A stretch of DNA of 64,000 nt from Solenopsis invicta. Its lineage: Eukaryota > Arthropoda > Insecta > Hymenoptera > Formicidae. Below the pieces are notes generated by a model. That model searched no databases. It had not been told where the DNA came from and saw only the letters and a program-made list of their open reading frames with translations. Both the position numbers and the translations under genes were made by a program. This document shows, piece by piece, positions 24,882-37,658 of this stretch. The stretch is from NCBI RefSeq assembly GCF_016802725.1, contig NC_052679.1, forward strand, positions 14,129,635-14,193,634, given 5' to 3'. The stretch's first letter is position 1. Every line of letters starts with the position of its first letter.

Positions 24882-27470
24882 CGTTCGAACGTTGCGAGAT
24901 AATCGAAAATTTAACAGTCGCTTTTGCGCGGAATAGAAATATGAATGTGATATGCGACGTGTGATGCGAGAAGCGCGAATATAATTACCATCTATTGACA
25001 TGTACAGTTAACGTATGATCAAACACGTTGTTGTTGGGAAAATTGACTCTTCGCACTTTAACCGCCAATGACCTGAATGCTTTGCATGCGGGAAACCGCG
25101 TAGATTAAATCAATTCGAGCGCGCATAGTGCATTAAGCGCACATCGGCTCTTCTTCATCTTGCGGTTAATAAATCACCCTTAACGAATTGCTCGCGAGAG
25201 CTCTGTTTTATGAACTTTTCAAGATTAGCTCGTTACACCAAAGTCCCTGATTTGGAAATACCTATTTGAACGCTGTAATTATGTGTCTTCATATTCAGCG
25301 CGATATAATACGGTTATTACACGGAGCGTCAGATGCGGTTATCGTTGAACAGCATATTGCGCCGCTCGTGCTTACGCATTATAACCATTTCATAGTCGCA
25401 TAATTTTAAGACGCGTAATTGCAGTCCCGCATATGCGGCAGGTAACGCGGCGCGTATTACGTTACCTCGCAAGTCTTCTCGAAACAAGATGCAGAATATA
25501 TCGTTGCGCAATCATCAAATTCTTGTCGGCTGAACCAGCACTTTTCATTTTTTTTTTTTCCAGCAAACGTTTTGTGCAAAGAGGCAGGAGAATATAGATC
25601 TGTAGAATAAAGTCGGTATTTACGCCGCGCTGGAATGTACGCCGCAGGAGTAAAAAAAATTGAAGGAATAAAGATTGGTTTGCTCACAACCACTCTGTTA
25701 TGTGCCTTTATGCTATTTTAGTATTGTGTTGTGATTTCAGTTATTTATTGTAAATATTAATGAAAATATCGTGAGCTGAATTGATATTTCTTCATGTAAA
25801 AGTAGCGCGATCGTGTATTGCAATCTACGTAAAATGATTACTATAGGAAACGTAAAAGACTCAATGATTATTTCATGATATGTAAACGTAGAGAAATTGC
25901 CAAAGATAAAATACAAGCAAAGTACAAGTGCATAGCTCTTGTGTTCTTTATTTAGTTTGATATCTTGTATATCTCACTTGTTTAAGGTATACGGCATTTT
26001 TAGCAAGCGGGATTTATGCTGTAATACAGGCGCTGCATGATTGGAAAGCAGCACTTGCCCCTGTGTTGAGAACACAATGTGCACATATCTGCCCTCTGTT
26101 GATGCCTGTGCATTATTAATTTTTTCAATGTTGCATTACTATATAACTTTGTACATATATTTACTGTTCTTATTCCCTAAACTTTGTAAACACGTTTCGT
26201 AAGTCATTATGTTATTTTGTATCATATTTGTAAACGTTATTTGTAAATTTTTTCGATGCGCAGTATATCTTACACACGAATAGTCGTAAATGCCACCACA
26301 TTTTTTTATACGACAAAAATGCAAGGGTTTCTTTAAATTTCTTCTTCAAGTATAAAAAAATAAATATTTAAAATATGTAAAAATTTTTTTATAATTGTAA
26401 AAAGTGTAAAGTTTTTATTGGAATAATTTATTTTCCTTAAACGTTGTAAATAATGATTGATAAATTAACTGTTCGATAACTGCGGCGTATATACCGACTC
26501 TACGTATATATGCGTGTGTGTGTTTTTCACTTTACTTAAATCTTTGTGAATAATATCAGAATTCAGATGCGAGATATATGCTCAGTTACGTATATGCTCC
26601 ACGGCTGTAATTATATTTCTGCGTTTACATTCGTATGCAATTCCGCAACATCTTATCTACCACGATTATGTCGATTTACATAGGTTAAACATCATTAAAG
26701 CGTTTGATGAATAGCGAATCCTCCCCAAAAGGTTGTTAGAGCCTCCACGTTCCCTGGCTTTCCTTCCGCATGCCTCCAAATTCTCTGGGTCTCTATCGAT
26801 CTCCGTAATGCCGAGTAACAGTGCAAAGTAATAGAGGGACATCGCGAGATGCGACAACGAATCACAATAACATTCACGTTTACGACTCGACTTGATCTAT
26901 TTCTCCCTCGCTGACGTAACTTTCGGTACATGAATTGCCAAAGTTTTGATTTCTCTTTCATAGCCCGAGTTCTCGAACAGCGAAATCCGCAACTCCGACG
27001 AACGATTATTGCATCGCAAGGAATAAAAACGATAGAGTTTAGGCTCCGATATAACAATCCTGTGAAAATTTTAAACGTAATACAACGTGAAATATATATC
27101 TTGCATTATTAATGTTTCACGTTACAGTAAATTGTGTTCTATTTCACAATACGTTGGAGCGCAATGTAAGCAAAAGTATCGACCGATTGCATTTATCCAC
27201 GACTAATTTCAAACACGAGTCCTCGTTCACGTATATTGAGTCGAAGTTTATCTATGCGCTCGAATAATCGCCCGAGGGTTCTCAGTACCTCCACCCTCGT
27301 ACCCCCTAAGTACAAAGTTCGCATGTCGAATGCGAAATCGCGTTTACGCCTGATAGAACCCGTTAGAATGTTTGACGAACAGCGTGTCAACACCGCGGGA
27401 AACTGTCAGCGCATTCGCGGGGTATTGTCTCCATTCAAGCGGGAGGCCTCGCATACAAGAAGAGAGTAAG

Positions 27471-27519
27471 GAAGAGAGAGAGAAAGCAAGAGAGAGAGAG
27501 AGAGAGAGAGATAGAGAGG
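27471..27519. repeat. (GA)n dinucleotide microsatellite
   Basis: A purine tract of GA units with a few interruptions; the longest clean part is 27489-27510. Confidence 0.95.
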
Positions 27520-27800
27520 TAGTGCAAAGAGCGTTGGAGTGAGTACGGAAGTGCATGGAACAAGAGGTTGCGGGAGGGGCCATCCAAATCGATCTCACCT
27601 CTTACGTGGCGCACTTCGAGAGCAATAGCAGCTACGGAGTACCAGCCACGAAAATGCGATTCTGCCCGAGGCTGCGCAACATGCGGCTTTCAGACGACGA
27701 ATTTCCTGTTTTTGTGCACGGCGCGTTCTCCGTGGGGGCCGGTTTAGTTCTCGGTTCAGCTCTGCCACGTCTTAGATTGAAGCAGGCGAGTAGCGAGCGA

Positions 27801-27866
27801 CCTACCTACCTACCTATCTACCTACCTCCCTACCTACCTAGCTACCTACCTACCTACCTACGTACG
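27801..27866. repeat. (CTAC)n tetranucleotide microsatellite
   Basis: About 16 CTAC units with several single-base interruptions. It creates Tyr/Leu/Pro/Thr-rich frames that are not evidence of protein. Confidence 0.95.
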
Positions 27867-28734
27867 TCCTGCACCCTGGATTCGGTCGGTCCATTTCGCA
27901 GCCGGTCTCGTTCCGCGCAAGTAATCTCCGCCGTTGCGAAATTACACCGGATACCTAGCAACGAAGCCATGGAATTAAGCGACGATCGTGGATACGGCAT
28001 CAAGGTACGATTCGACGGTCGTCTCGTGGATTTTCCACGTCGCGCGAGGGCTGAGCATCGCGGGATTTATCACCGATAATTAAGTATAAATCGCCGTCGG
28101 CCTCACACATTAAATATTGATTTTCGATATCGGCACCGCGAGCGTCAAGAATACGCGGCACCCCTGTGCCGTCGGTATCGTTTTCCGACATTCCTTCGTT
28201 GTTAGATGACTTTCCGGATAGTGATGGACACGGTTTTAAACCGTAGGAGAAAGCCGGCTGGCGCGGCGCGCGGCGCGCGGTGGCGAGGGAAGAGAGCCGT
28301 ATCGTAAGTTCGGGAAACAAAATATATCGAGGTAGTTCGTAAACTCTAAAACTAACAGAAGAAAAGCGCAATTTAGTTCCGAAGCAGATTCGAGAAAATA
28401 GCTGAAAGTTTTTAATGAAGAGATAAAATCTGATGTCTACAAAAAGGTGGGAAGTGGAAAACCGATCTATCGGCCCTCCTCCGGTAAACGCAACGTTATA
28501 AAAGTAAAACGATATCGTCGACCACCTCTCGTGTTTCGGCTCCCTCGTCCGTCATTTCCTTCTCCTCCTCGGAATCATATCGGTAAATCACCGAAGCCCG
28601 TAGCTTCTAAAGTCGAGAGGGAAAATAAATTCCATTTCTGGAGGCTCTGGAATTGCCGTAGCGGATGCTAGGAAGTAAAAGAGTGCTCGGACCAGCCAAG
28701 CGGGAGCGCGCGAGAGCCGAGAAGAGCGCGTCGG

Positions 28735-28784
28735 GGTGGTGGTGGTGGTGGTGGTGGTGGTGGTGGTGGTGGTGGTAGTAGTGG
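28735..28784. repeat. (GGT)n trinucleotide microsatellite
   Basis: Fourteen GGT units followed by AGT variants. On the minus strand it encodes a run of His in an otherwise domain-free frame. Confidence 0.95.
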
Positions 28785-28970
28785 AGGAAGCTGACGAGAG
28801 AAAAGAACAAACGCTCGGGGGAACGTTATTTGAGAGACTCGCTGGAGAAGAGAAGACTCGTCGTCTCCGGGTTCCGCGTTTCTAAGATTATTTTATGACA
28901 AACGACATTGTCAAAGGCGCATTTTCATTACCGTCACCGCGGAGCGGCTGTTTACATGCCGACCAATGCT

Positions 28971-28998
28971 CTCCCTCCCTCCCTCCCCCCCCCCCCCT
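28971..28998. repeat. (CCCT)n and poly-C tract
   Basis: Short CCCT units lead into a run of 13 C. Low complexity. Confidence 0.9.
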
Positions 28999-29577
28999 GC
29001 CCTTCGGCAAAACCGATGAAAGTTCTTACGGTATAATCGTCGCGTGGCGCACCCGAGCGCGAAATCGCCTCAAACGTGATGTACGGATCCTGTGGATTCA
29101 ATTTTAATTTCTATCCTCCTCCTCAGCTGATCTCATAATCTCATAATTTATAACTTTTCGATTACTTCGGCTCACCTCTCGCGCAAAATTGTTTTGTAAT
29201 TGCTTTGACTCATAACTTGACTACTAATTTTTAACGAAAATAAAAGTCTATTATCTCAATATATATCCATCACGATATTATTCATTGAAGCTAACGAGAT
29301 TTCTCTTGGGACGGGAAAAAAAAATGCGCGGGAAGAGAAACGTTGGAAAAAAATTATTTCAAAATTTCTATTTCAGAACCCGGGGCATCTTTTTACAACT
29401 TTAATGATTTCATAATGAAACTTAATATTAAGAGGTTATTCTAAAAAGTTGTGAAAGTATTTCCTCCCATTTAAACTTATTCTTCATCTCTATCAATGAA
29501 AAAAAAAAAAAATCGCTCATCACTTTTCATCACTCGTTGCCTACGTGACACACAATTTAATCTTTTACTAATAGATA

Positions 29578-29759
29578 CTCTCTAAATCTCATAGAGTGAG
29601 ACGTCACTCTAAAAGAATGAAAATTGAACTTACGCATGATTTGTCACCCTAATAAGGAAATGCACTCTCGTAGAATGAAAAAAAGTTCACTTCCATAAAG
29701 TGAAAACTGAAATTGTGCAATTTTCGAATGATATTCTTCATTCTACGAGATTTAGAGAG
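29578..29759. mobile_element. Small inverted-repeat element, about 182 bp
   Basis: Ends of 22 bp at 29578-29599 and 29738-29759 are reverse complements at 20 of 22 positions, beginning CTCTCTAAATCTC. Inside are further GAATGAAAA and GTTCACTT-type repeats. It contains the reverse complement of GCGTAAGTTCAATTTTC, present on the plus strand at about 29994. That ties it to the neighbouring element. Non-coding; superfamily not determined. Confidence 0.75.
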
Positions 29760-29899
29760 CAGAGTGTAGAAAACCGCTGAGCAATTTGTTGCGCCGTACT
29801 GCACTGACGGTAATAAGTTAAAACAAGTTCGCAATACAAATTCAACAAAATTATTTATTCCTTCCCCGAGTGTATCATTTGTGCTCCCTTCTAAAGGTC

Positions 29900-30030
29900 A
29901 CGGAGTGAAAAATCACTCGAAAATTGCGTGAGCTCAATTTTTACTCCATGAGTGAATTGTTACTCTTATTAAGGTAACGAATCACTCGGAAATTGCGTAA
30001 GTTCAATTTTCACCTTTTAAAGCGACTGAA
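29900..30030 (+). repeat. Related repeat unit with GAGTGA hairpins
   Basis: The motif TCACTC-GAAATTGCGT-AGTTCAATTTT occurs twice in direct orientation (about 29913 and 29970), and its core matches 29616-29640 in reverse. A perfect hairpin GAGTGA-aaaa-TCACTC sits at its left edge. It is probably a partial copy of the element at 29578, or an arm of a larger one. Confidence 0.55.
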
Positions 30031-33000
30031 ATGTTTAAAGAGTGTGATCCAATTTTCTCCGCCCGTTCTTCCACTGCGCAAGTAAATATATCTTGGCATT
30101 TATACTTATCGCGGCAAGCGCCGGCCGGGTTCGTTGGGCAACATTATGTGGCACTCATAATATCGACCGCGTTTTATTGTCTAATCCTATCCAGCCAGCC
30201 GATGCGAAACCAGCAAGGAAACTTTCCCCTCCGGCCGGTCGGCATGCAGCGGAAAGCCTCGGGGAAACTCTGAAAGAGAAACGCCACTCGAGCTAAACGC
30301 ATCTAATTAATTGACGGAACGCGTGGGAGCGAAAGGAAACTTTTGAGAAACGAAAGTTCGCGCGTGCAACCTCTGCCTGACTGCTCCGACGTTGATTGGT
30401 TTTGCCAAGTTTGGGAAAACGGAGATGGAGATATAATAATCGATGAATGATGGTGCTATACATCTCCAATATCGCAGTTCTTGTTTTATACTCCCGATAA
30501 GAACGATTACGGTGTTTTACGATGAAACATCCCTTTGATTAGCACGAAAGAGATAAGATGTGATACTCGCGTTATAAATAAACCAATTCATACATAATTT
30601 TTAATGCAACATGTATTTTCACATTGTGTCGTATCATATAGGAAACTATGACGCTACTGTTATACAAAAGTACCCATTATATATTCAAATAATAATGCAT
30701 TAGATAATATTTAATATTTAAAATAGTATTATATTGGAAACAACATTTATTATTATACTACAATATGTATAATTTATATAAAATACAGGATTTTCCATTA
30801 AGAAATTTTATTTTAAATTAAAAAAAAACAAAGTTTTTCCTTGAAAAAGTAATAATATTTTATTTTTATTTCAATCTATATAAAGTGCAGACTCCACGAT
30901 TAAGTGTAGAACACGATATCCGATGAATGGCCGCCTCGACATTTTACAAATGATTTTACAAATTTTGAGGAAATCTTACGTCACATTTTCGCATAATTCC
31001 AGTTTGATTTCGCAAATAATTTGATCCAAACTCACAAACTTGATTAACAATTGCTGGACGAGAAAAAGCTACGAAAGAAGCATAAATTTTACGAACAATT
31101 TCCGTGAAATTTTAATCATCTTTGTATTGAATTTTCACAATTCCTACACGTTGTTCAAGAATAAGTATGTCGTTCCATTTTCGTTAACCGTACCTCTTTT
31201 TGACTTGTCAAGTGTTAACGAATGACAGTTCTATCTTTAATAAGTTAAAAATGTCGCCAAATTTAAAATAAAACCTCTTGGAAAATTCTGCATAAAATAT
31301 TAGTAAATTTATAATATTTAATATTTACGGAGTATTATTTAAAGCAAATTACTTCATTTGCAAATTAATTGATTGTGGTTGCACATGAAAAAAGTTTTCA
31401 AAAATAATGTATACATACATCGTTTCGCGATTAGAGAAATATATTGTGTGATCACGACTTAATTATACCTTTTATTTAACTTCAACTTATCATTCAAACA
31501 CTTTTCAATCACACTTCCATTTTAGTGCTTAAGATTATCCTTCTCATCGAGATTTTTAATCTTACACACTATTGAATATTATGATAGGTATTTTATGCAA
31601 CATATTGTGTCAGAAAGGCGTAATTGCATCGATATCAACTTCAGGAGCATTAACAAAATTGCGAAAACCATTTAACGGAATCTCATTTAGTAATGATGAG
31701 ATTATTTTGAAAAATTACGCCAGCGTGTAGTAAACTTATTTTTAAAGTAGATGTAAGAACGATCTTTTGAAACTATAAGCTTTTGTCCCTGCTTTGCCGG
31801 CACGACTCGGCAAGACCGATGAAAGTTCTAATCCTCTTGACGTCGCCGACCAAAGCACTTTGCCCAACAAGCTAAGGGCAACGAGTAAGAAGATAGGAAT
31901 GTAACTGCTTTAAGTCACGTATATAAAATCGCAGTGTCCAGTTATGAATTACGACTGTTGCCGTTGTATCGTCCGCACGAAGAAATAATCTGGTATCCTG
32001 CACGCGACTTCTCGCGCTCTTTTTTTTTCCTTTCTTCCGTTCTTCCTCCCCGGGCGGCAACTTTTTTTTTTATCGTTTTGAGTGCTCGATTACTTAACGC
32101 GTTAACGCTTCCCTCATTTGCCGAGTTGTTTCGTGACAACTCTCAAGGATTATCAGACTAAAGTTTCACGGCGTTGTTAAGAAATAAAGTTGTCCTTTAG
32201 ACAGAAGGATAAGCCGAACTGTAAAACGTGACAGTACTTTGCCGATATTTTCTTTTAATATTAATGAATTCATAGGTGAGCGATTGGCTTTTACGTTAGT
32301 TTCTGAAACGTCGCTCAGAGACTTAATTATTTTTAGCAAATTACTTTTGTCTCCCGGAAACAGTCGTCTCCCGTTTCCCAAACTTCATTTAGGAGAGGAA
32401 GTTTCGGGTATCTCGTGTCAACGTGTCACGGGACGTATATAATTAAACAGCGAATGAGTTTATTAACGGCGTCAGCTTTCACGATATTCGTACGCGAAGG
32501 AACGGCGAAACGGCCGTTTATTGAAAATATTCTGTGCTTGGGCCGCGAAAGTGCTAGAAATTTATAACTGCACCTCTCGGAGGACACATTCCACGGCGGT
32601 ACCGTTGCCCACGTCTCACATAAGTAATGCAGATGGAAAGATAATTAAGAGGAAACGAATTAAAACTTATCGCGCCTGTTTCAATGAATAATTTATCACA
32701 CGTACTTACAATCTGCCATTTTCAATGAAACCGGTAATGCAGGTACTTACGCGTATACACTCTGTTGTTGCTGAACTACCGTCTCGTTTTTTTCACTGAT
32801 GTGTACTTATCGCTGGTATTTATCCTTTTCATGCTAAATTTTTGTTTCAGTAATGAACTCGATAATTGTACGGTTTTTTTTCTTTAGGAAATACGTACGA
32901 ATATTAATACGAACGTTAACGTTGCAATTCGCATTAATAAGCGAAGAAGGGAGGCCGCGAGCGGCGCGATCGAGCGTATAATGCACTATTAAATTAAATT

Positions 33001-33888
33001 TAATTTAACATCGATTAAATTTCTGTACATAAACGTAAAAACGAGCGCGTAAAATTCATCCTCTGTTTCGCATTGTCCATCACGCCCAATTTTATTACGC
33101 TGAATGATACCGGTTTCCATGGCGCGTGACAGCTCGGAGCAATGCGGAACTGCCATTGTCGGAACAGGGCTACAAAAAAAAGGGCCAATGTACGCGGAAC
33201 GAAATATATTGCGAAGTACATATCGACTGCCTAGTGCAGCTCCGTGAGTAAAGTATACGCGCCAGCTTTTTACCGCCGGTATATCGCCGTGATGCACTTG
33301 GCCAACGCCGCACGACATCGTGAACTGATGACTTTAATTATCAGGACGTTTCCTTACTAAGAGGCCAATTTAGTTCCTTGGCGAACTTTGCCTCGATCTG
33401 AGATGGCGTAAATAAAAATAAAGAGACGGCGAACGTTGCACAACCCCTTGGATAACGATTCGCCTCGTTCACCTCGCGCGAACGATACTGAAATTCTCCT
33501 CAATCTGATTCGCCGGTCCTCGACCATGCTCTCGAGAAAATCGAGTAAATACTTATTGGAAGAAGAATGTTACGCGTTTAATCCTTAATTGTTGCACGTG
33601 CAAATTCTTTCGTGAGCCACCTAATTGTGCCTCCGGGAGCGTTAATACCCGTCTAATGTGCGCGCACTCAGCGGTCAAATTTCTCTGAAATACTTATTCA
33701 ACAAACGTTTCGTTTATATTGTTCCTTCTTTCATTTACGCGGTTAATAGTGCAGCTCGAATTATTATACGAAACAACGGAAAGAATCAGCGAACCGCATG
33801 TCGCGAAATTGTTTGTGAATATAGGCATACTGGACAGCATTTCTATTGCCGATTGTACTGTACACACAAATATTGGAAATTATTTTGC
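30031..33888. other. No gene seen
   Basis: AT-rich at 30560-31750, mixed and CpG-containing on both sides. No repeat longer than a few tens of bases and no plausible coding frame was found. Runs of T occur at 32020-32075. Confidence 0.6.
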
Positions 33889-33929
33889 ATGTGTGTGCGT
33901 GTGCGTGTGCGTGTGCGTGTGCGTGCGTG

Positions 33930-33997
<68 letters not shown>

Positions 33998-34126
33998 GGC
34001 GGACGTGTGTGTGTGTGTGTGTGTGTGAGTGTGTGTGTGTTTGTGTGTGTGTGTGTTTGCGTGCGTGCGTGCGTGCGTCCGTGCATGTGTGTGTGCGTGC
34101 GTGTGCGTGTGCGTGCGCGCGCACAC
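33889..34126. repeat. Long GTGC/GTGT/GTGTGC compound microsatellite
   Basis: About 240 bp of alternating purine-pyrimidine repeats: GTGTGC units, then some 14-15 clean GTGC units (about 33940-33996), a GGGCGGAC break, a GT-rich block, then GTGC and GTGTGC again, ending GCGCGCGCACAC. The tract stays open in several frames on both strands, producing Cys/Val/Arg and Thr/His/Ala low-complexity ORFs that are artefacts. Confidence 0.97.
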
Positions 34127-34228
34127 TTCGCAAAATATAATTTTAAAATAATAATCATAAATGACGGCTTCTCATGCGATTTGGGTAAAGCTTATTCTAT
34201 AATCGCGTAAGCACAGTTGTAAATGGTT

Positions 34229-34287
34229 AGTAAAATTGTAAGCCACTTTTACATAAAGCGTGTTGTAAAAAGTGGTTGAATTTTATC
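34229..34287. other. Imperfect 25-bp foldback
   Basis: Arms at 34229-34253 and 34264-34287 pair around CCACTTTTACA/TGTAAAAAGTGG with two small gaps and a few mismatches, and a loop of about 10 bases. It is likely a very short MITE remnant, immediately downstream of the large microsatellite. Confidence 0.6.
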
Positions 34288-35589
34288 TTCCGCGCTGGCA
34301 ACAGCGTTGGTTGTAAAAGCAGACCAGAGTGCTGTCAAAAGACCGTCACGTGTCCACGCCATTATTCATAGGACGTACGTATCTTTACTTTTGTACAACA
34401 TTCACTACTACAGCTGTACTCCGATGACTCTACGACCATATTTACGCAATTAGAACGGACTTAAGAAAATGGTTGCTTCGTATTACCGCGAACGAGAGAT
34501 TCTACCGACAGACTCTAGTAGACGCAAATTGCGATGCTACGCACGATACACTATTATGAATAAATAATGGTTAATAAGCGAGACAGGATAATTTAACCTT
34601 GTACATTCATCGTAATCCCAGACGGAGAGAGAGACAGAGAGCTACCGAGTATGAAAAAGAGAGGAATATGAGATTAACAGGAGGTCGAATGTAATCTCGC
34701 TTACGGGGGCAGTGTACGGGATTCGCTTAGGTTACCATTTTGTAGCATGTAATTTATGCGAGCGGGGAGGATCAATGCGTCCAGCCTTCTCTCGACGTTG
34801 ACATTAATTAATTATGGAATCAGACTTTTTCGCGTCGGTTTATAGCAGCGAGGGCGATTCGGCTGATCATCATGGCAGCCGGTGGTACACGCTCGCTAGT
34901 GGTATCAATGTGTTAAGTAGCAGGAAATGTAGGACGGGCTTGCGGGTAAAAAACTTAGCAAAGAGGAAGCGCGCGAAGTCTGGCGCGCGGCTACAAATTA
35001 CTCCCCGGCCCCCGGACGATATATAGCGCCTGGCCGCGCGCATTTACCGGGCGCCGCGACGATTTTATACGCGACCTTAAACGCCGGCGCACCTATTTTC
35101 AGCTCTTTATCGCCCGCGGCCGCGCGCTTCAGTCACGGGGGGGCTTTATTTACGCGACAGGGGTAAAAAAAAGCGTTATCGCGACCGTTTTCGGGCGATT
35201 AATCACGCGCTCGCGCGTACGTTAGCTGCTGATTATAACGCGATCGTAACGTCACTTAATTAGTTGCTCTCCTATACGCGTGCCACGTTTCTCGCCGTTC
35301 AAATCGACCCTCCGCAGCTTCTACTTCTGACACCTGACATCTAACGAGCGTTTCGATATTGCGTGGCAATTAAGGCAACCGCCGTATAATAGTATCTCTT
35401 TGACGGATACCAGGTGTTAAATTACGGTCACGTCCGTTAATATTGTTAACATCAGTTGCCGATGTGACGTAACTAGTGTCTCTTTAACTAAAACATTTAT
35501 TGGACACCACTTAAATCATTAATTATTGCGTAATTTTATTACGTAGAGTAAGATTGCCGAAATCACATCACTTTTGACATAAAGACTTA

Positions 35590-35716
35590 CAGTCATTGAC
35601 AAAATTATTAGGCACCATATTTATTTTATAATTTTTTCAAATAAAAGAAATAAATAACATTGTTTTTATAAATGTTATCAAAAAGCAAGGGTGCCTAATA
35701 ATTTTGTCAATGGCTG
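35590..35716. mobile_element. Tc1/mariner-type MITE, 127 bp, TA-flanked
   Basis: The 27-bp termini are reverse complements with one mismatch (start CAGTCATTGACAAAATTATT, end via TAATTTTGTCAATGGCTG) and continue to GGCACC. TA lies immediately outside both ends (35588-35589 and 35717-35718). The CAG start and TA duplication are typical of Tc1/mariner elements. The interior of about 70 AT-rich bases cannot encode a transposase. The near-identity of the ends argues that it is relatively young for this window. Confidence 0.9.
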
Positions 35717-35889
35717 TATATATAACTCGTAAGAAATTATGAGGAATACTTTTAATTTTCTTACGTCACAATAAAATGCAACATTTCTCCTTTCATATTC
35801 ATACTTTTTTTTAGAATTTTATGTATTATCATAAATTTTTAAATAACAATTTTTAAAAAATCTTTAAATAGCGTGATTTAGGCAATCAG

Positions 35890-36510
35890 TCTTCTAAATC
35901 GCACTACAAGTTAATATATTACTCTTCCTAGAACAAAGCAACATTTTTTCTGTTAAATTCTTTCTTCTCGAGCAAAAACGCGTTAGATAAGCAAAATTTT
36001 ATTAATATCCAAGATAAATACCGTAAATTAAAAGTAACTTTCGTTAATGTCATTATTTCGATTTTTTAATAATATTGCAATAACATTGTTACATTATAGC
36101 AATATTGTTACAATGTATGCTCTGTATGATTATTACATTTGATTTTATATATGTAACCACAATCAAAGTAATGGTGCGATTTATGAGACTAAGGCATTTT
36201 GTAAAACTTTATTTATTTAATTTAAAAATAAGAGCACAAAGTTATTAAACTTTGTTAATTTAATTTTAATAATAATGTGATCATTTTACAATTTATCAAA
36301 ATTTAGATTATTTATTTTACCTTTTTTGCAATCAAGCTACAAAATGTGTCGAAAAATAGCAAAGTTATGACTTTTTTTGGAAATATTAATAACAAAATTT
36401 TTATTGTTGTCGACTTGTTCAATAAAAGATGATGATAATGTGCAAAGAGTACAAGTACTGTGGTTGAATTTGTAGGCGAGATAGTGCGATTTAGGAGCCG
36501 GTGCCATATT
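35890..36510. repeat. AT-rich DNA with three copies of a GTGCGATTTA motif
   Basis: AGTGCGATTTAG-type sequence occurs in reverse at about 35905 and in forward orientation at about 36174 and 36483. The first two together resemble ends of a 300-bp inverted-repeat element. Matches outside about 20 bp are weak, so boundaries are uncertain. Confidence 0.35.
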
Positions 36511-36647
36511 GGCGACTACCCTATCATACTTGTGGCATTTAAATAGAAGAGAATCACCAATACTGGCCCTCCTAAAAGGATACCCTCTTATTTTTCAAAA
36601 ACTAAACGTTACACTATATTAATATTAATAAAAATATAATCTGCTTA

Positions 36648-36883
36648 TACACACATCCAGAAAAGACAATTTGATTACATGATCTAAAAATTCAGTTAGA
36701 TACACAAATCAAAAAATAATTTTATATTAAGCCATCAAAATAATTATGTAGGACGCTCAAAAAATGTTGCTGCAAGCAGTTTTGATATTCTAGTAAACAA
36801 GTTGTACGTCCGATATAATTTTTAGATGGTTCAACGTAATTATTTTCAGATCTATATTTTAGCAAAATATTATTCTTTCCTTG
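36648..36883. mobile_element. Foldback element nested in copy C
   Basis: Relative to family-1 copies A and D, about 235 extra bases sit between CTGCTTA and a TAATTAAAGT-like block. The insert folds back on itself: 36707-36756 pairs imperfectly with 36806-36855 (AAGCCATC against GATGGTTC, TAGGACG against CGTCCGA). Arms are more diverged than in the copy A hairpin, so this looks like an older insertion. No open frame. Confidence 0.65.
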
Positions 36884-37616
36884 TAATTAAAGTGATAAAA
36901 ATTTAGAATCTGTAACTTTTTTCTGTATAAAATCTGGCAAGACAAATTCTTGAAAAATGAAAATAAAATTTTCACAATTTTCTTTTGCAAATCGCCTAGT
37001 TTAAACAATAGTGAGTATATTATTAATAATAATAGATCATTTTTGTAGCTTCTTGAAATTATTTTGTTTATCTCTCGTATTTCCCTCATAATGCGGTTTG
37101 AAACACAAAATCTGCAGCTTAAAACGGACCACCTCTCCACAAGAATAGTCAATGATTAACATCTTTAATTACAATGCTGACAGAAGTTCCATAAATTTTC
37201 CTACATTTTCTTTAATCCTTTAAAGTAGAAAAAAATAGCGTTGGACGCGACAGATCCACGTGTATAAACGTACAAAGTAGAAGAGTTCAATTTTAGCCTT
37301 TTAATTTTATGAACTTTGAACAATGTTTGATATGTAAAAGTGGTTTTTTTTTTACTTAGTTTAATAATTTAGTTTAAAGTTAATTTCTTCTCTACGGGAA
37401 CGTGTCTAAATTCTACTAACTGTCTACTATGGCAATTTTGGAGTCCAATTTCTCAAACGTTCTTTTCATGTTGCAGTCACATGTCGCAAAAATATTAACT
37501 ATAAAATATGAGAAACACTATTATAAAAACTGCATGGTATACCATCTGACAATAAAAATTTTCTAGTTTAGTTTCGTGTTTCCAAAGTTTTATTTTCAGC
37601 AATTGTGTGTGTTTAA

Positions 37617-37658
37617 AAAAAATATTATTCAAAAATATTATTCAAAAATATTATTCAA
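37617..37658. repeat. 13-bp tandem repeat, three units
   Basis: Three exact units of AAAAATATTATTC. The other family copies have one such unit (AATATTATTCAAA or a variant), so this is a local expansion inside copy C. Confidence 0.85.

Larger units (their letters stand above)
22544..29576. other. CpG-rich DNA with microsatellites, no gene seen
   Basis: GC-rich and CpG-rich except for an AT-rich block at 25690-26640. It carries TC, GA, CTAC, GGT and CCCT microsatellites. Open frames up to 174 codons overlap these repeats and have no recognisable domain. Confidence 0.6.

Noticed and set aside
25990..26110. CAGGCGCTGC...GCAGCACTTGCCCCTG considered as a hairpin RNA
   Set aside because: Pairing needs a six-base bulge and the rest does not extend; too weak to report as a structure.
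27555..28079. 174-codon open frame on the plus strand
   Set aside because: Its middle is the CTAC microsatellite; the flanking residues match no family I recognise.
33889..34126. CRISPR-like regular repeat
   Set aside because: It is a continuous microsatellite without spacers, in eukaryotic DNA. No CRISPR array occurs in the window.
33658..34210. Open frames of 92-163 codons on both strands
   Set aside because: They are carried by the GTGC/GTGTGC microsatellite, whose unit lacks stop codons in several frames; the products are Cys/Val/Arg or Thr/His/Ala repeats.
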